Shown here piece by piece: positions 31,054 to 42,348 of a stretch of 64,000 bases of DNA. The DNA lies in assembly GCA_030267565.1 (NCBI GenBank), contig BRXU01000045.1, positions 570,501 to 634,500 on the forward strand, given 5' to 3'. Each line of letters starts with the position of its first letter. The stretch's first letter is position 1. Source of the DNA: Pleodorina starrii. Lineage: Eukaryota > Chlorophyta > Chlorophyceae > Chlamydomonadales > Volvocaceae. A program made the translations under genes and the position numbers. The notes beneath the pieces are model-generated. The model worked only from the letters and a program-made list of their open reading frames with translations, made no database searches and had not been told where the DNA came from.

Positions 31054-33453
31054 TCACCCCTTCGTCACGTAGGTCCCGTCCTCGGTCCGTACGACAATCA
31101 CGTCGCCGGCGCGTACGAACGACGGCGCCACGACGCTGATACCGCCCTCCACCACCACGTGACGCGTCGAGGTGCCGTCCTCCTTGCCCACAGACGACGG
31201 CGCGTCCAGGACCTTCACCGAAACCTTGTACGGCAGCTTGGCTGTACGACAAAGTAAAACGAAGACGATGCGCGTCCGGCGCGCGTTGGCACACGAACCG
31301 CGACGCGCGGCGGCGGCGGCAAAGACAGAGGCAGATGCCGACGGGGGGATGTGGGTCGGGCCAGCGGGCGAGTGGGGCAGCGGCGGCGGCGGCGGCAGAG
31401 AGGCAGAGGCCCAGTCCGATTGAAAATGGGGAAAGGCGGTGACAGTGGTGACAGCGGTGACAGCGGCGGAGGCGGCACCACTCTTCGGCGGGTGAAAAGG
31501 CGGATGACGAGGCTCACTCGCCCACCAGCCCCCCCACAACGCACACCACCACATCCCTCCCCTCTCATCCCGTCACCCCCAGACTTCCCCAACCCTTCTT
31601 TTTGCTTTGGCATTAAATAAAAGCGCCTGGCCCGTGCCCGTCTGCGCCCCCTGCCACTCGTCCCGGCTCCCCGTCTACTCGCCAACCCCACCGAACCATT
31701 CGTTACAACCGCCCAACCGCCTAACCACCAACCACCCAACCTCTCACCTGCCACTGGCTCCCCCTGGAAGTAGCTGACGTCAACCACCAGCTCCGGAGTG
31801 CCTAACCACCTGCGTCCCTCGCCAAACAGATCCGCACTGAGTACGGCCTGCTCGTACGTCGTACCGTCCATCACGTGCACATTGCCGACGTCGTCCTGGT
31901 ACAACACCTGCGAGTACGGCAGTGCGACAGTACGGAGGCACAAACTCAGCGAGGGAAAAACTCAGTGAGGAACAAACATTAAGCTTACCGGCAGCTAGGT
32001 ATGAACCAATACGGGAAAGGCCAATACGGGCCGCAGTGACGGAGTGAGTGACGGAGTGAGAGTGATGGAGTGAGTGAAGGAGCGTTCATGAGCGTATTGG
32101 GCCGTAATGCCAGGGCTATACCAAATGGGCGAAGGGGCGAATGGGGAGGGTGTGCGTGGGTGGGATGAGGTGAGGTCTGAGGTGAGGTGAGGTGATGGGG
32201 CTGCTGCTGCCTCTCAACCGTACCTGCATGTCCTTGCTCTCCACTTCAGCCATCTCCAGCTACGGTATCATGCAAGGCCAGCCAGTCGCCCAGACCAGCC
32301 AACACCAGCCGAGCAGGTTAGCCGCCCGGCAGACGAACAGACAGACGGCAACGCCGCCCCCGCCGCCGACGACGACGGCGACGACGATGCGGCGTGCAGC
32401 GCAATGTGCAGCACCGCACACCGCACAAGTCGCAAGGCGCGATACAACACAACATGACAACACACACAGCGACGAAGGGCGGAGGAGCGGTGCAGGGTCG
32501 CAGAGGTCCGCGTCCATTGCCGCGTCCAGTGCCGCATGTAGGGAAGAAAGGCACAAGGGAGGAAGGCGGAAAAAGGGGCCCGGGGCAATAAAAATGATTC
32601 CCCATCGCCGCGGGAGCTGAAGAGGGAAGATGGAAAAATGGGGGGGCCGGGGCGTGGATGGCGGGCGAGCGGATGGCCCTCTTCGAGGTGCGCCCCGCCC
32701 CAACCTCCCCGTGGCAAGATCCAAAAACACCTAAAACACCTAAAACACCTAAAACACCTAAAACCCTAAAACCCTAAGTTGTTATAACCCTACCTGGTCC
32801 TCCAGCCTGAACTTCTCCGAGGTTCGCGCCCCCGTGGCCAGATCCACCAGGTCTAGACTCACGAAGCCAGCCGCTCGGGCCTGGCCGTGACTCCAGTGGA
32901 ATTTGGACACGCGGTACGGCCGGCCGTCCCGAGTCACCAGGTCGCCGGCGCGCACCTGGGTTTGGTTTCGGGGCGGATGGGGTCGGTGTGTGGAGGGAGA
33001 GTGCGGCACGGGGAGTTTGCGGGGGGCGGAGAGTTTTGGAAGAAGACATCACAGCCGGCCTGGGGCAAGGGAGAGAGCGGAGCTGGGACCTGGATTCTGG
33101 GTGAGGGCGCTGACGCGGCGTGGGGCGTGAGGGCCCTAGCGCGGGGTGGGAGGCGTACATGGAGTGCGAGGAGCAGGGCAAGGCGTGCAGCGGGGCTCGG
33201 CGCTGCAGGGCCCACGACAGGCCCCGGACCCCGTGATGCCATGTGTTGTGGGCATGTCCGGACTCACCTGTTGGGCTGACTTCTTCATACCACGCAGCCC
33301 TAATATCATCGCTGCGTATAATGATGACATCGGTCCGGCCGGGGTCTCCAGCTCCAGGCTTGCATGGCTGCTGGCAGCAATCAGCGAGCGTCGGCTGTGC
33401 AATGCGCAAAAGCGCGCTAGCTTTAACATCCTTTGCAATGGCACAGGCAACAA
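31054..33453 (-). CDS. EFP: elongation factor P, bacterial type, organelle-targeted
   Basis: Five exons (high to low): 33453 or 33429-33268, 32955-32794, 32259-32224, 31907-31748, 31241-31054; 243 or 235 aa. EF-P enters the ribosomal E site and relieves stalling at proline runs. All three EF-P domains are seen: VRAGDLVTRDGRPYRV (KOW-like), QVLYQDDVGNVHVMDGTTYEQ (central OB fold) and SVVAPSFVRAGDVIVVRTEDGTYV (C-terminal). The N-terminus (MLKLARFCALHSRRSLIAAS) is basic, Ser-rich and lacks acids, like a mitochondrial presequence; plastid targeting is not excluded. Odd: the loop that is PGKG in E. coli (modified Lys34) reads GQARAAG, so by my hand alignment Arg replaces the lysine. The first exon starts 188 bp from the divergent SPRTN-like gene. 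Confidence 0.88.
32710..32776. repeat. telomere-like (CCTAAAA) repeats in EF-P intron 2
   Basis: Several copies of cacctaaaa pass into two ccctaaaa units, close to the exon 2 donor. CCCTAAAA is the complement of the Chlamydomonas telomere repeat TTTTAGGG. Confidence 0.85.
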
Positions 33454-33641
33454 AAATATGAGCGCTTCCAGGGATAGGTCCCTCCCGGAACGATTTGCTA
33501 AAACATTTCACGCAGCACGTACGGCTGTCCTTCTGCAAGAATTCGATTCCATGAACACAATTATCCCAGACCGTTTTAGCTAACAATATTCCTCGTTCAC
33601 ATGTTTTACAGAACAGATGCCTGATTTAATGGTCTCAAAGC
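33454..33641. promoter_or_regulatory. divergent promoter region, EF-P / SPRTN-like
   Basis: Only 188 bp separate the most upstream EF-P start (minus) from the SPRTN-like start (plus), so both promoters and 5' UTRs must share it. It is more AT-rich than its flanks. No specific element was recognised. Confidence 0.55.
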
Positions 33642-36600
33642 ATGGACGAATTTGAAGAACTCGGTGACGACTTCCCTGACATACATTCATTGTTTCTTTA
33701 TTACAACGACCTTTATTTTAATGGTGTCTTGCTAGGAAACACCACTGTGACATGGAGTACGGGGCGCATGACTCGGTGAGCCAGAAGCAGTTTGTTAGTG
33801 ACGCCTTCTTGGGCTCTATTGCGGCCACTTGCAAACCAACGTGCACCCTGCAACTCCTATCTGCAAATCACTGGTCCGTTGCTTGCTCGTTCCGTTCCTC
33901 GGTGCAACATCCGCGCGTGCGCGACGCGCAGTTGTTGTTGAGACGTGTGACTGTCCCTGATGTGCGGATATGTGCAGATGCGGCGGCGTTTGTAAGTATC
34001 ATCCACTTATGGGCTGCGAAATCAGGCTTAGCGAGCCCTTACTCAAGGTGCGACCCGGCCCAAGGTTCACCGTAGGGCCGCTAATGTGAGGCTCGAAGCA
34101 GCTGCCGAAGATTATGCCCCCTTCTTGTCTGGCACACAGACTAATATGCTGACCGCCTCGTTGTGGAGAATTATTTCCGACTGCCTTTGGCGCGTGCCTT
34201 GGCTTGTAACGCCTGCGACAAGCGCCTTGCCCCGTCATCAAAGTACCCTGGCCGTTACTTTACAATGAGCTAACCTGCCCACGTGCCCTCTGGCCGCCTG
34301 TGTATTTTGCAATGCCGTCATCGCCCCCTGGCTGCCATCATCCACGCGGCATCTCTCTCTTGTGTCGCGGACCTGCCCAGCTCCGGCCGGTGCGAGACAT
34401 GAAGATGGTGCGTGAGAATCTGATAAGAAAGAATTCACTCCGATTGGATGGGGTGGTGGGTGCGCCTCTGCGTGCATGCCGTACTGCATGCCGTACGGCT
34501 TGAGTCCACTGTAACACCCCTTGCTTTCATAGCACGGTCTTTAGCTGGCCCGCTGGCCCGTTACCTATCCAGACGAGGGTCTGGAGCCAACCCACTGTAA
34601 CAACACCAGCACCCTCACCCAATTCGATTATTGCCGGCGTGGGGCGTTGGGGGCAGCCCCGTTAATACACGTCTTTGAGTGCTGCAAACAGCCGTGCTGT
34701 CGGGGCGCTCCCCTCCTCCTCCTCCTCCCCCCAAAGGATAAAGGAGCATCTCCCTCCCTCCCTCCTCCCCCAAACAGTGGGCAGTGTCTCACTGTAATAT
34801 AAAGGACCATCTCACTCCCTCCCTCCTTCCTCTCCCCCCAAACCAAACAGGTGTTGCTCCACGAGATGATCCACGCGCACAACATGACGCTGCGCATCCC
34901 CGACCCCGACCCGGGGGGCCACGGACCGCCCTTTGTGGAGCTCATGAACAGGATCAACACCAGCACCGTGCCTGACCACCAGGTACGACCAGTCGTACCT
35001 GCCAGACGTACTTTCGGACGTACTAAACCCCTCCCCGTCAGTGCCACACTCCATTGCTGCTGCTGCTGCTGTTCCTCCCGGCAAGGCCATCCCTCTCATC
35101 CCCCTCATCCCCCCAATCCCCCTCCCAATCCCCTCTCTCTCTCTCCCTCTCCGCAGCGGCCTCCCGGCGGCTACCGGATCACCACCACTCACTCCATGAT
35201 TGGCGAGGTGGAGCTCTACCAGACGCACTGGTGGGAGTGCGAGCGCTGCAAGAAGCTCATCAAGCGAGCCATGAACCGGCCGCCGCAGGAGGCGGACTGC
35301 AGCGGGTGAGAGCAGGGCTGGGGGGGCTGGGCTGGGCCCTGGGGCGGGAGGGGGGGGTGAGAGCAGCGGGCTGGGCAGACCGGGCCCTGGGGGTGGGGGG
35401 GTGAGAGCCGGGCTGGGAAGGCGTCATCTGTTGTATGCCGGAACCCGTTGTAACCCGCGATAACCCATTGTAACCCGCTGTAACACGCTGTGACATTATG
35501 TAACCCGGTAACAAGAGGCTGCATGTGTGCTCCTGTGCGTGTGTATGTGTTTGGCAGCCGCACCGGCGCACGGGGCGCCGCCTGCCGCGACCCCAACTGC
35601 GGCTACCACACCCACCTGCGCGGCTGCGGAGGCGCCTTCATCAAGATCCGGGAGCCGCCTCCGAAACCAAAGGCGAGCCGGAAGACGTCCCCCACCAGGA
35701 AGCCACAGCAGCAGCAGCAACCCAGGCAGCAGCAGCACAAGCCGCCGCTACCGCTACCGCGGGGGCAGCAGCGACTGGACGGCATCCTGGGGCGAGGCGC
35801 GAAGCGCCGGGCGGAGGAGGAGGAGGCCTTGCCTAAGGCGGCCGGCGGCAGCGACGGCGGCGGCGACGGCAGCAGCCGTGCCGCGTCGCAGACGCCGGCG
35901 CCGTCGCCGGGCCTGGGCGGAGCTGCCGCCGCCGGCGGCGGCAGCGACGGCGGCAGCGGCGCCGCGGGAAGCGGCCCGGCGTCCGGCGCCTCTACCTCCT
36001 CCGCTTCCTCCGCTGGCGCTGCGGCCACCGACCAGCCGTCATCGGGGCACAGCCCGCAGCAGCAGCAGTCGTGGCCGCCGCTACCCGGGAGGCGGCTTCC
36101 CAAACCCGCTCCGGAACCAGGGGGGACAACGGCGACGGGCGCTGCGGGGAGTGGCGCGGCAGCGGCGGCAGCGGCAGAGCCGGGGCCGGCGACGGCGGTG
36201 ACGACCGGGACGGCGGGGGGCGAGGGCGGTCCTTGCACAGGCGGCGGCAGCGGCGGTGACGACGACGGGACGCCTTCGGCGGAGGAGCTGAGGCGGCGCT
36301 GCGCGGAGGCGGCGTTGGCGCGATTCGGGGGCGGCCAGGCACGGCAGCAGAACCAGCAGCAGCAGGGGCAACCGTCCATGCCGCCGCCGCCGCCGCCGCT
36401 GCAGCAGCAGCAGCAGCAGCAGCCACCAGCGCTGCCTGGCCGAAGCGCTGGCTGGCAAGTCCCGGAGGGCACGCTGTCGACGTCCGCGCCATCGGCGGTG
36501 GCGGCGGCAGGTACTGGCCCCCTTAGGGGCGCCGGACCGCGCGTCGATGCTGGCGGCAAGGCCCCGACGGGGCTAGGGACAACAAGGGGCACGGCTGGCG

Positions 36601-37013
36601 GCGCCGACGGCGGTGGCATCGGCGGTGCGGCCCGCGACGAAGGGCCACGTGGGCCTTATTGCCGTGAGGCGCAACAGGGCGGGGTCGACGAAGGCATGGC
36701 TCGGATCATTCACGCCGTCCTAGACAGCAGCGATGATGAGGACGAGGCGGCGGCGGAGCCGCCGCAGCGGCCGCCGCAGCCGCAGCCGCAGCAGCGACGG
36801 GGGACGGTGGTGTGGCCACCGCAGGCGGCAACAGGTGTGAGGAGCGCCGCGGGACGAGGCGGGGAGGCAACGCCGGCCGGTTTCGGGGCCGGGGTGTCGC
36901 TGGCTGGGAGGGCCGCGGGCGGGGGCTCGCGGGGGGCGCCTGGGCGGACTCCTGCCGGGCCACTGGCGTCAGCGGCGGTGGAGGTCGTTGATCTGTGTGA
37001 CGACGACGATTAG
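33642..37013 (+). CDS. SPRTN: SPRTN/Wss1-type DNA-protein-crosslink metalloprotease
   Basis: Six exons: 33642-33775, 33978-34047, 34381-34407, 34851-34982, 35157-35305, 35558-37013; 655 aa, in frame. A SprT-like zinc protease, nuclear, which degrades proteins crosslinked to DNA. Domains: LFLYYNDLYFNGVL (14-30), MTRCGGVCKYHPLMGCEIRLSEPLLK, then HEMIHAHNM (His81, Glu82, His85) with third ligand His101 in GGHG, THSMIGEVELYQTHWWECERCKK, and zinc-binding CRDPNCGYHTHLRGCGGAFI. The remaining ~450 residues are low-complexity Gly/Ala/Gln/Pro. The last eleven residues, VEVVDLCDDDD, form a textbook SUMO-interacting motif followed by acids, as expected of a Wss1/SPRTN protease. FGGG in the tail is at best a weak p97-binding (SHP-like) match. 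Exon 3 has only 27 nt. No ubiquitin-binding zinc finger is evident. Confidence 0.9.
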
Positions 37014-38044
37014 GGCGGCAACCGGCGACCTGGCGTGTGGACGACGACTCGACTAGGGATGGTGCGGGCTCTGCGGTCGCGAAGGGCCATGACACTTTGA
37101 AAAGCAAAACTGGTTGTTCAGGAGGGGCAGTGCACGGCAGTTGACGGCACGGAGCGGGCCGCGGAGGGATCACGGGGCTTCCGCCCAGCCATGAGGGCCC
37201 TCAAACCCGAAGCAAAGCGGACTGACCGCCGGCGAGTCGGTAACCACATAAGCCACACACGGCCACACAGCCCCAAGAAGGGGGCAACGCCGCGAGGCAT
37301 CCACCGCCCCGCCGCCTAAAGCATTCCCCGGCCCGGCGATAACGCCCGTGGCGACGTGTGGCAGCACCCAAGCTGCACGCAACATCGCCGGCGGCCGTAA
37401 ACAGCGGCGGGTGCAGTGCGTCACGGAGGGCACGGGCGGCGCCAACACAGTCCCGAAAATGATGCATACGCGGGCTCGAATACATGCGCGCACCGCAGGG
37501 TCAACTGAGCGCAGTGCCTACAAGCGCTCGACGACGGTGCACCGCGAAAAACGGGAAAGCTTGAACCGCGAAACCACATTAAGGTCAACTTTGTGAACGT
37601 TCGCCGAGCGCAACCACGAAAGGCGACGCATGCAGTCACGGAAGACCGTCAGCAGATGGCCGATATGTTCGCGGCACCAAACGCGACCTCTACGAAGGAA
37701 CTCAAACGGGAGTAACTGTCGTACGTGCATGCTGAGTGCTGAGAGGTCTTTGTTTGTGCAAGCAGCTCTGCAGCTGCTGTGTACATGATAAAGGCATACT
37801 CCCACTGATTAACGACTTTTGCTCAGGCGCATTAATACAGCACTGTGAACACGGTCCGTATTTCGCTGGGCAAGCGTAACCTAAATAGCTTTAGCACAAG
37901 CTTTCGCGTTACAAGGACGCACTTGTGAGGTTACTTGCAAACACACTGTTACTCGGTGAGGCTCAGAGCCCTGTGTAATTGTCAGCGCTAAGTTTGGCTG
38001 CCTCTGTCGACGCGGCTTCCCCGCTATTGAGCGAGGCCACTTGA
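37014..38044. other. intergenic region between SPRTN-like and PP2C-like genes
   Basis: About 1 kb between two plus-strand genes. It must hold the 3' UTR of the first and the promoter of the second. I found no TGTAA close to the SPRTN-like stop. A minus-strand frame at 37518-37805 is unlike any family I know. Confidence 0.35.
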
Positions 38045-41000
38045 ATGTTCTTGGATTTCTTCCGACACCTGGGCGCCCGGCTCAAGTAAGCCGAGGGTTT
38101 TAGGTTCGGCGGCGACCAGTTCATGCTGACGCCTTCCACTTAATTTGTTGTTACTCAGGGAGCAATCAGCTGTTAAGCAGCTAGAATGTGGCACGTTGTG
38201 TGGGAAGCAGGGGGCTGATGGCGAGCCCCCGGAGGCGAACCTGCACCTGAGCAAGCCGAACACGACCATCGTCGCATCGCACTCTGGGCCCGACACCGGC
38301 GTGGCCGTGTATAAGCAATTTGCTGCAGGTGCGCCAACTGCGACGGTTATGCGTGTTTGTAGCAAGACGCTCAGTTCGTAATAGTCATTTTCAGACGATT
38401 CGGTCAGGTGCTGTTGGCTGGCCTCGCACTCTTTCGCTAGAACAGCATTCCTCAGCTTCAGCGCACCTCCACTGCAGACCTGCCGGCTACCTGGGACAAC
38501 CCTGTGGAGTGGGCTTATGGCATCTCGGTGTCCATGTACGATCTCGGGCCGACGGGCCGGCGCAACGGCGAGCCCGTCGCCGACTGCTTCGGCATCCTCG
38601 CCTACCCGGAGGGCGCCATCTTGGCCGTGGCGGACGGTGTGAATTGGGGCGAGCCGCCGCGGCGAGCTGCACGATGCGCAGTGCTGGGCTGCCTCAACCA
38701 CATGCACCACGCGCTCAAACAGCACGAGGGTGAGCTCAATAGATCAAGGAGGGCCGAGAGAGAGAGGGGAGAGGGCCGAGACAGTGAGGGGAAGGGGAGA
38801 TGGCGTCGTCCCGGGCCGCTGCCAGAGCAATGCTGAGGCCAGGGGCAGGGGGAAAGCACAGGCACGGGGCAGGCCTGCATGTGCACGTGTTTTTCTGGGG
38901 GACGGACGGAAGACGCTGCACAGGGTTGAGGGGTTTTTGGCTTGTCGCCAGACGGATCGGACTTACGGGGGCGTGCTAATAGGGCACAGACGGCAGACAA
39001 AGGGGTCCAACCCTTTTGGTGGGCCCCAATGACTCATACTTCCCCTCACTACCACCGCCACCACCACACACGGACACGACAAGCCCCCCCTCCCCTCGGC
39101 CCCCCGGTTATCTATGGTGCCTGGCTGCTGCTACCACTAACCACTTAACCCATATCGCATGGCACTTGTACAAGCCCCCTAAAACAACCCCACTTCCCCC
39201 CCTTAGGCAACTCCCAGGTAACTGCATTGCGTTCCCTCGCCCCTGGCCGTACTTATTACCCCTCCAGGCAACTCGGCCCTGGACTGCCACACGGTGTTTC
39301 GCCACCTGGTGGACTCTCTCTCCGCCTCCCAGAAACTCATTCTGCAGCAGTTTGGGACGCTCACCACCCTGGTCAGTGTGTCTTGTCTGTCTGTCTTGTC
39401 TGTCTGTCTGTTTGTCTGTCTGGCAATCTGTCTGGCAGTTTGTCTAGTAGGGAGTCAGTAGGTCTGTCTTTCTGGCAGTCTGTCCAGTAGGCAGTCTGTC
39501 AGTCAGTAGGTCTGTCTGTCTGGCAGGCAGTCAGGCGATCAATTTGTCTGTCAGGCAGGCAGCCGGGGATCACGAGTGGGAGGGACGACAGGGGGGAGGC
39601 GCAGAGGAATACTCGAGTGCCGCCGGAGGGAGGCCCGGGGAGGGCGGGAGAGGGCGGGAAGGGGATGAGGGAGGTGTGCAGAGGCGAAGCGAACGCGGGG
39701 AGGGGAGGGGAGGGAAAGGGCGGGAAGGGAAGTGGGGGAGGGGAGGGGCAGAACCCCACGCTCTTCTCCCCCTGTTGCGTTCCCATCCGGTACCAATCTC
39801 GCACTGCAGCCACCCAACATTACAACCCGCGCGAGCGCGTACCTCCACCACCTCCACCTCCCCCACCCCCTCCACCTCCACCACCCACCCCCGGTCCCGC
39901 CAGGTGGTGAGCGTGGTGTTGCCGCTCAAGTGGGTCCGCCACCCGGACCGCTGGGCGGCCATTACGATGACGGTGGGCGACTCGGCGGCCTACGTGTACC
40001 GCCGGAGAGCGCGCACGGTGGAGGAGGTCACGGCGGCGGCGCATGCGGAGGGGGCGCGGTGGGTGGTCGTGGTTGTGGTGGTGGTCGTGGGTGGTGGGTG
40101 GGGGAGGCGCGGGTTGGTGGACGTGGGTGGCTGGACGGGGCTCCTACTCTCCTCCCTCCCTCACCATCCCTTCATCCTCCCTCCACCATCCCTCCATCCC
40201 CTCGCCGACGCCGTCTCTCCGTAAGCCCTTTGCCGCGGTGGTATCTTTTCCCTTCCTTACCCTCCTTGCCCTCCTTAAATCCTTCCAAATTCACTCTTCA
40301 ACCCCTCCCTCCCCCCCCTCCAGCGACCCCCGCTGGTGCCCCGGCGCCCTGGGCTACGCCATGGGTGAGGAGCCCGACCTGGCCAACATGATGTTGTGTC
40401 TGACCTTTCTGGAGGAGGGAGACTTTATATTCCTCACCAGCGACGGAGTGGCGGACAACTTTGACCCCGTCATACGGAAGATGGCCAGGCACCAGGTAGG
40501 GGCGGGGCGCGAGAGAGAGGGTGAAGGGGGGGGGGAGGAAGCGGGCGGGCAGCAGGGGTGAGTGTGTGAACGTATGTGTGTGTGTTGGGGGAGGGGCGCG
40601 AGAGTTACAATGAGGGACCACTAGGGTCCTGCGCTGGCCTACCAGGTAGGGGCGCGAGAGGGTGATGGTGTGGGGGGGAGCGGGCGGGCGGGCACCAGGG
40701 GTGAGTGTGTGTATGCGTGTATGCGTGTGTTGGGGGAGGGGATAATTAGAACGGCCCGGGGCGAGGGAATGCAACGCAGTTACCTGGAATATTACCTGAT
40801 GATTACCTGATATCTCCAGCAGAAAAACGCGCGGCCGCGTCGCCGCCAACCAACCCCAAACGGACTGGCACACGACAGCACAAGACCAACATAGACACAC
40901 AGCCCGGACAGCACACCTGCACCAACCACTGCAACGCAACCCAACCGCCAAACCCAACAGATTTTGGAGTCGGCGGACAACGACCTCCCGGCGCTCTCCC

Positions 41001-42348
41001 CGGCCGAGTGCCAGGCCAAGGCGATGGATCTGCTGCGAGACGTGATTGTGGAGGCCGACCAGCACGCATCGTCATCGTCGGCGGCGGCGGCCGCGTCGTC
41101 GGGACCGACCCACGGGTCATCTTCAGCGGCCGCGGGCTTTGGCCACCACCCCGGCCTCCACGGCCACCAGGGCATGACGGCACGTGGCCTGGCGGAGCAC
41201 CTGTTGCAGCACGTGTACGACGTTACGGAGGAACAGCGCCAGCACGTGGAGGCGCGTAATCGGGAGAGGGAGCGGAGTCTGCTGTCTCGGGAGCCCGGGG
41301 CGGGGGGCGGCGGCGGCGGGCCCAGCCTCAACACGGACTTGAAGCACGGGGGACTCATGGGGATGGCGCCTGCGGCGAGGCCGCCGGGCAAGATGGACCA
41401 TGCGACCGTTGCGACGTATCAGGTGGGGAGGTGGGGTTGGATGGGAGGTGGGGTGGTGGATGGGAGGTGCTTTTGAGGCCACAGGGTGTAGGAGGGGGTT
41501 AAGGGGGTTGGGAAGTGGGGAAAGACCGATGGGGTGGGGTGGGGTGGGGGGGCCGGCCGGGTGGGTGGGCAGACTCATGGGGTGAGGTGAGGGTATGAGG
41601 CACCCTGGGGGCTTTGGAGGTTAGGGGTTCGAGTCGGAAGAAGAACGAGGCGGAAGAAGAACGAGGCGGAAAAAGAACGAGGCGGAGGAAGAACGAGGCG
41701 TGCGGGGACAAGAGCGGCCACGAACCTGCCCAGCCAGCCAAAAGGAACGATGTGAACGACAACTATTTCTGCCGGCCCCACATCGCCTCAATCAACCAAC
41801 AAACGAACGCACGAACGAACGATGAACGCTTTACTTATGTTTATTTGTAACCATTTCAGTTGTTTGTTTGTTGGTTTTGTTCGTTGGTTTGCGGTGTTCC
41901 GTTACCTCTTTCGTTGGTCTGGTCTGGTCGCGCGCAGGTCGGCCGCCGGAAGCCGAGCGCGGTTACCAAGAGCCGCGCTCGCATGGCAGAACTGGATCTG
42001 GAGCGACAGAACAACCAGCAGCACAGCCCGCCCTTCCTGGTAGCACAGGCGGCAGCCGTGCCGCCGGCCCGGCCGCTGGCGCCGCCCGGCGCCGGCGGCG
42101 GTGCAGGTGGAGGTGGTAACGGAGCGCCCGCTGCGGCGGCGGCGCAGGCACCGCGGCAGCAGGGACAAGGTGCCGTCGGCGCCGCCGCCGCTGCTCCAGC
42201 GACGATTACGGCGACGGCGTGCCAGAAGGGGGCGCCGGCGGGAGTTGCCGCCGCGGATGCCGCGACAGGGACGGCGGCGCCGGCTGCTGCTGCTGGAGCT
42301 GGGAGAAAGGCGTCAGGCGGTGGCGGCGCCGACGGTGGCGGGTGCTAG
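38045..42348 (+). CDS. PP2C-like domain protein
   Basis: Eight exons: 38045-38085, 38159-38328, 38478-38729, 39268-39371, 39904-40058, 40324-40495, 40961-41422, 41938-42348; 588 aa, in frame. It resembles the divergent PP2C-like proteins of animals (CG9801 type, from memory) more than plant PP2Cs. PP2C-style metal motifs: VADCFG (Asp106), LAVADGVNWGE (Asp123-Gly124), TMTVGDSAAYVY, and TSDGVADN (Asp281-Gly282, Asp285-Asn286). These suggest a Mn/Mg-dependent Ser/Thr phosphatase, although the motifs are non-standard and activity may be reduced. The second half has the helical segment RGLAEHLLQHVYDVTEEQRQ and a low-complexity Ala/Gly tail. The first exon encodes MFLDFFRHLGARL. Intron 6 contains a 150-bp duplication that copies the exon 6 donor. 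Confidence 0.82.
39372..39545 (+). repeat. (TGTC)n / (CAGT)-rich repeat
   Basis: Degenerate tgtctgtc arrays just after the donor at 39372, in the PP2C-like gene's intron 4. Confidence 0.85.

Noticed and set aside
37518..37805. Minus-strand 95-codon frame with normal-looking composition
   Set aside because: No recognisable family, no partner exons, and it lies in the SPRTN-like 3' region; chance cannot be excluded.
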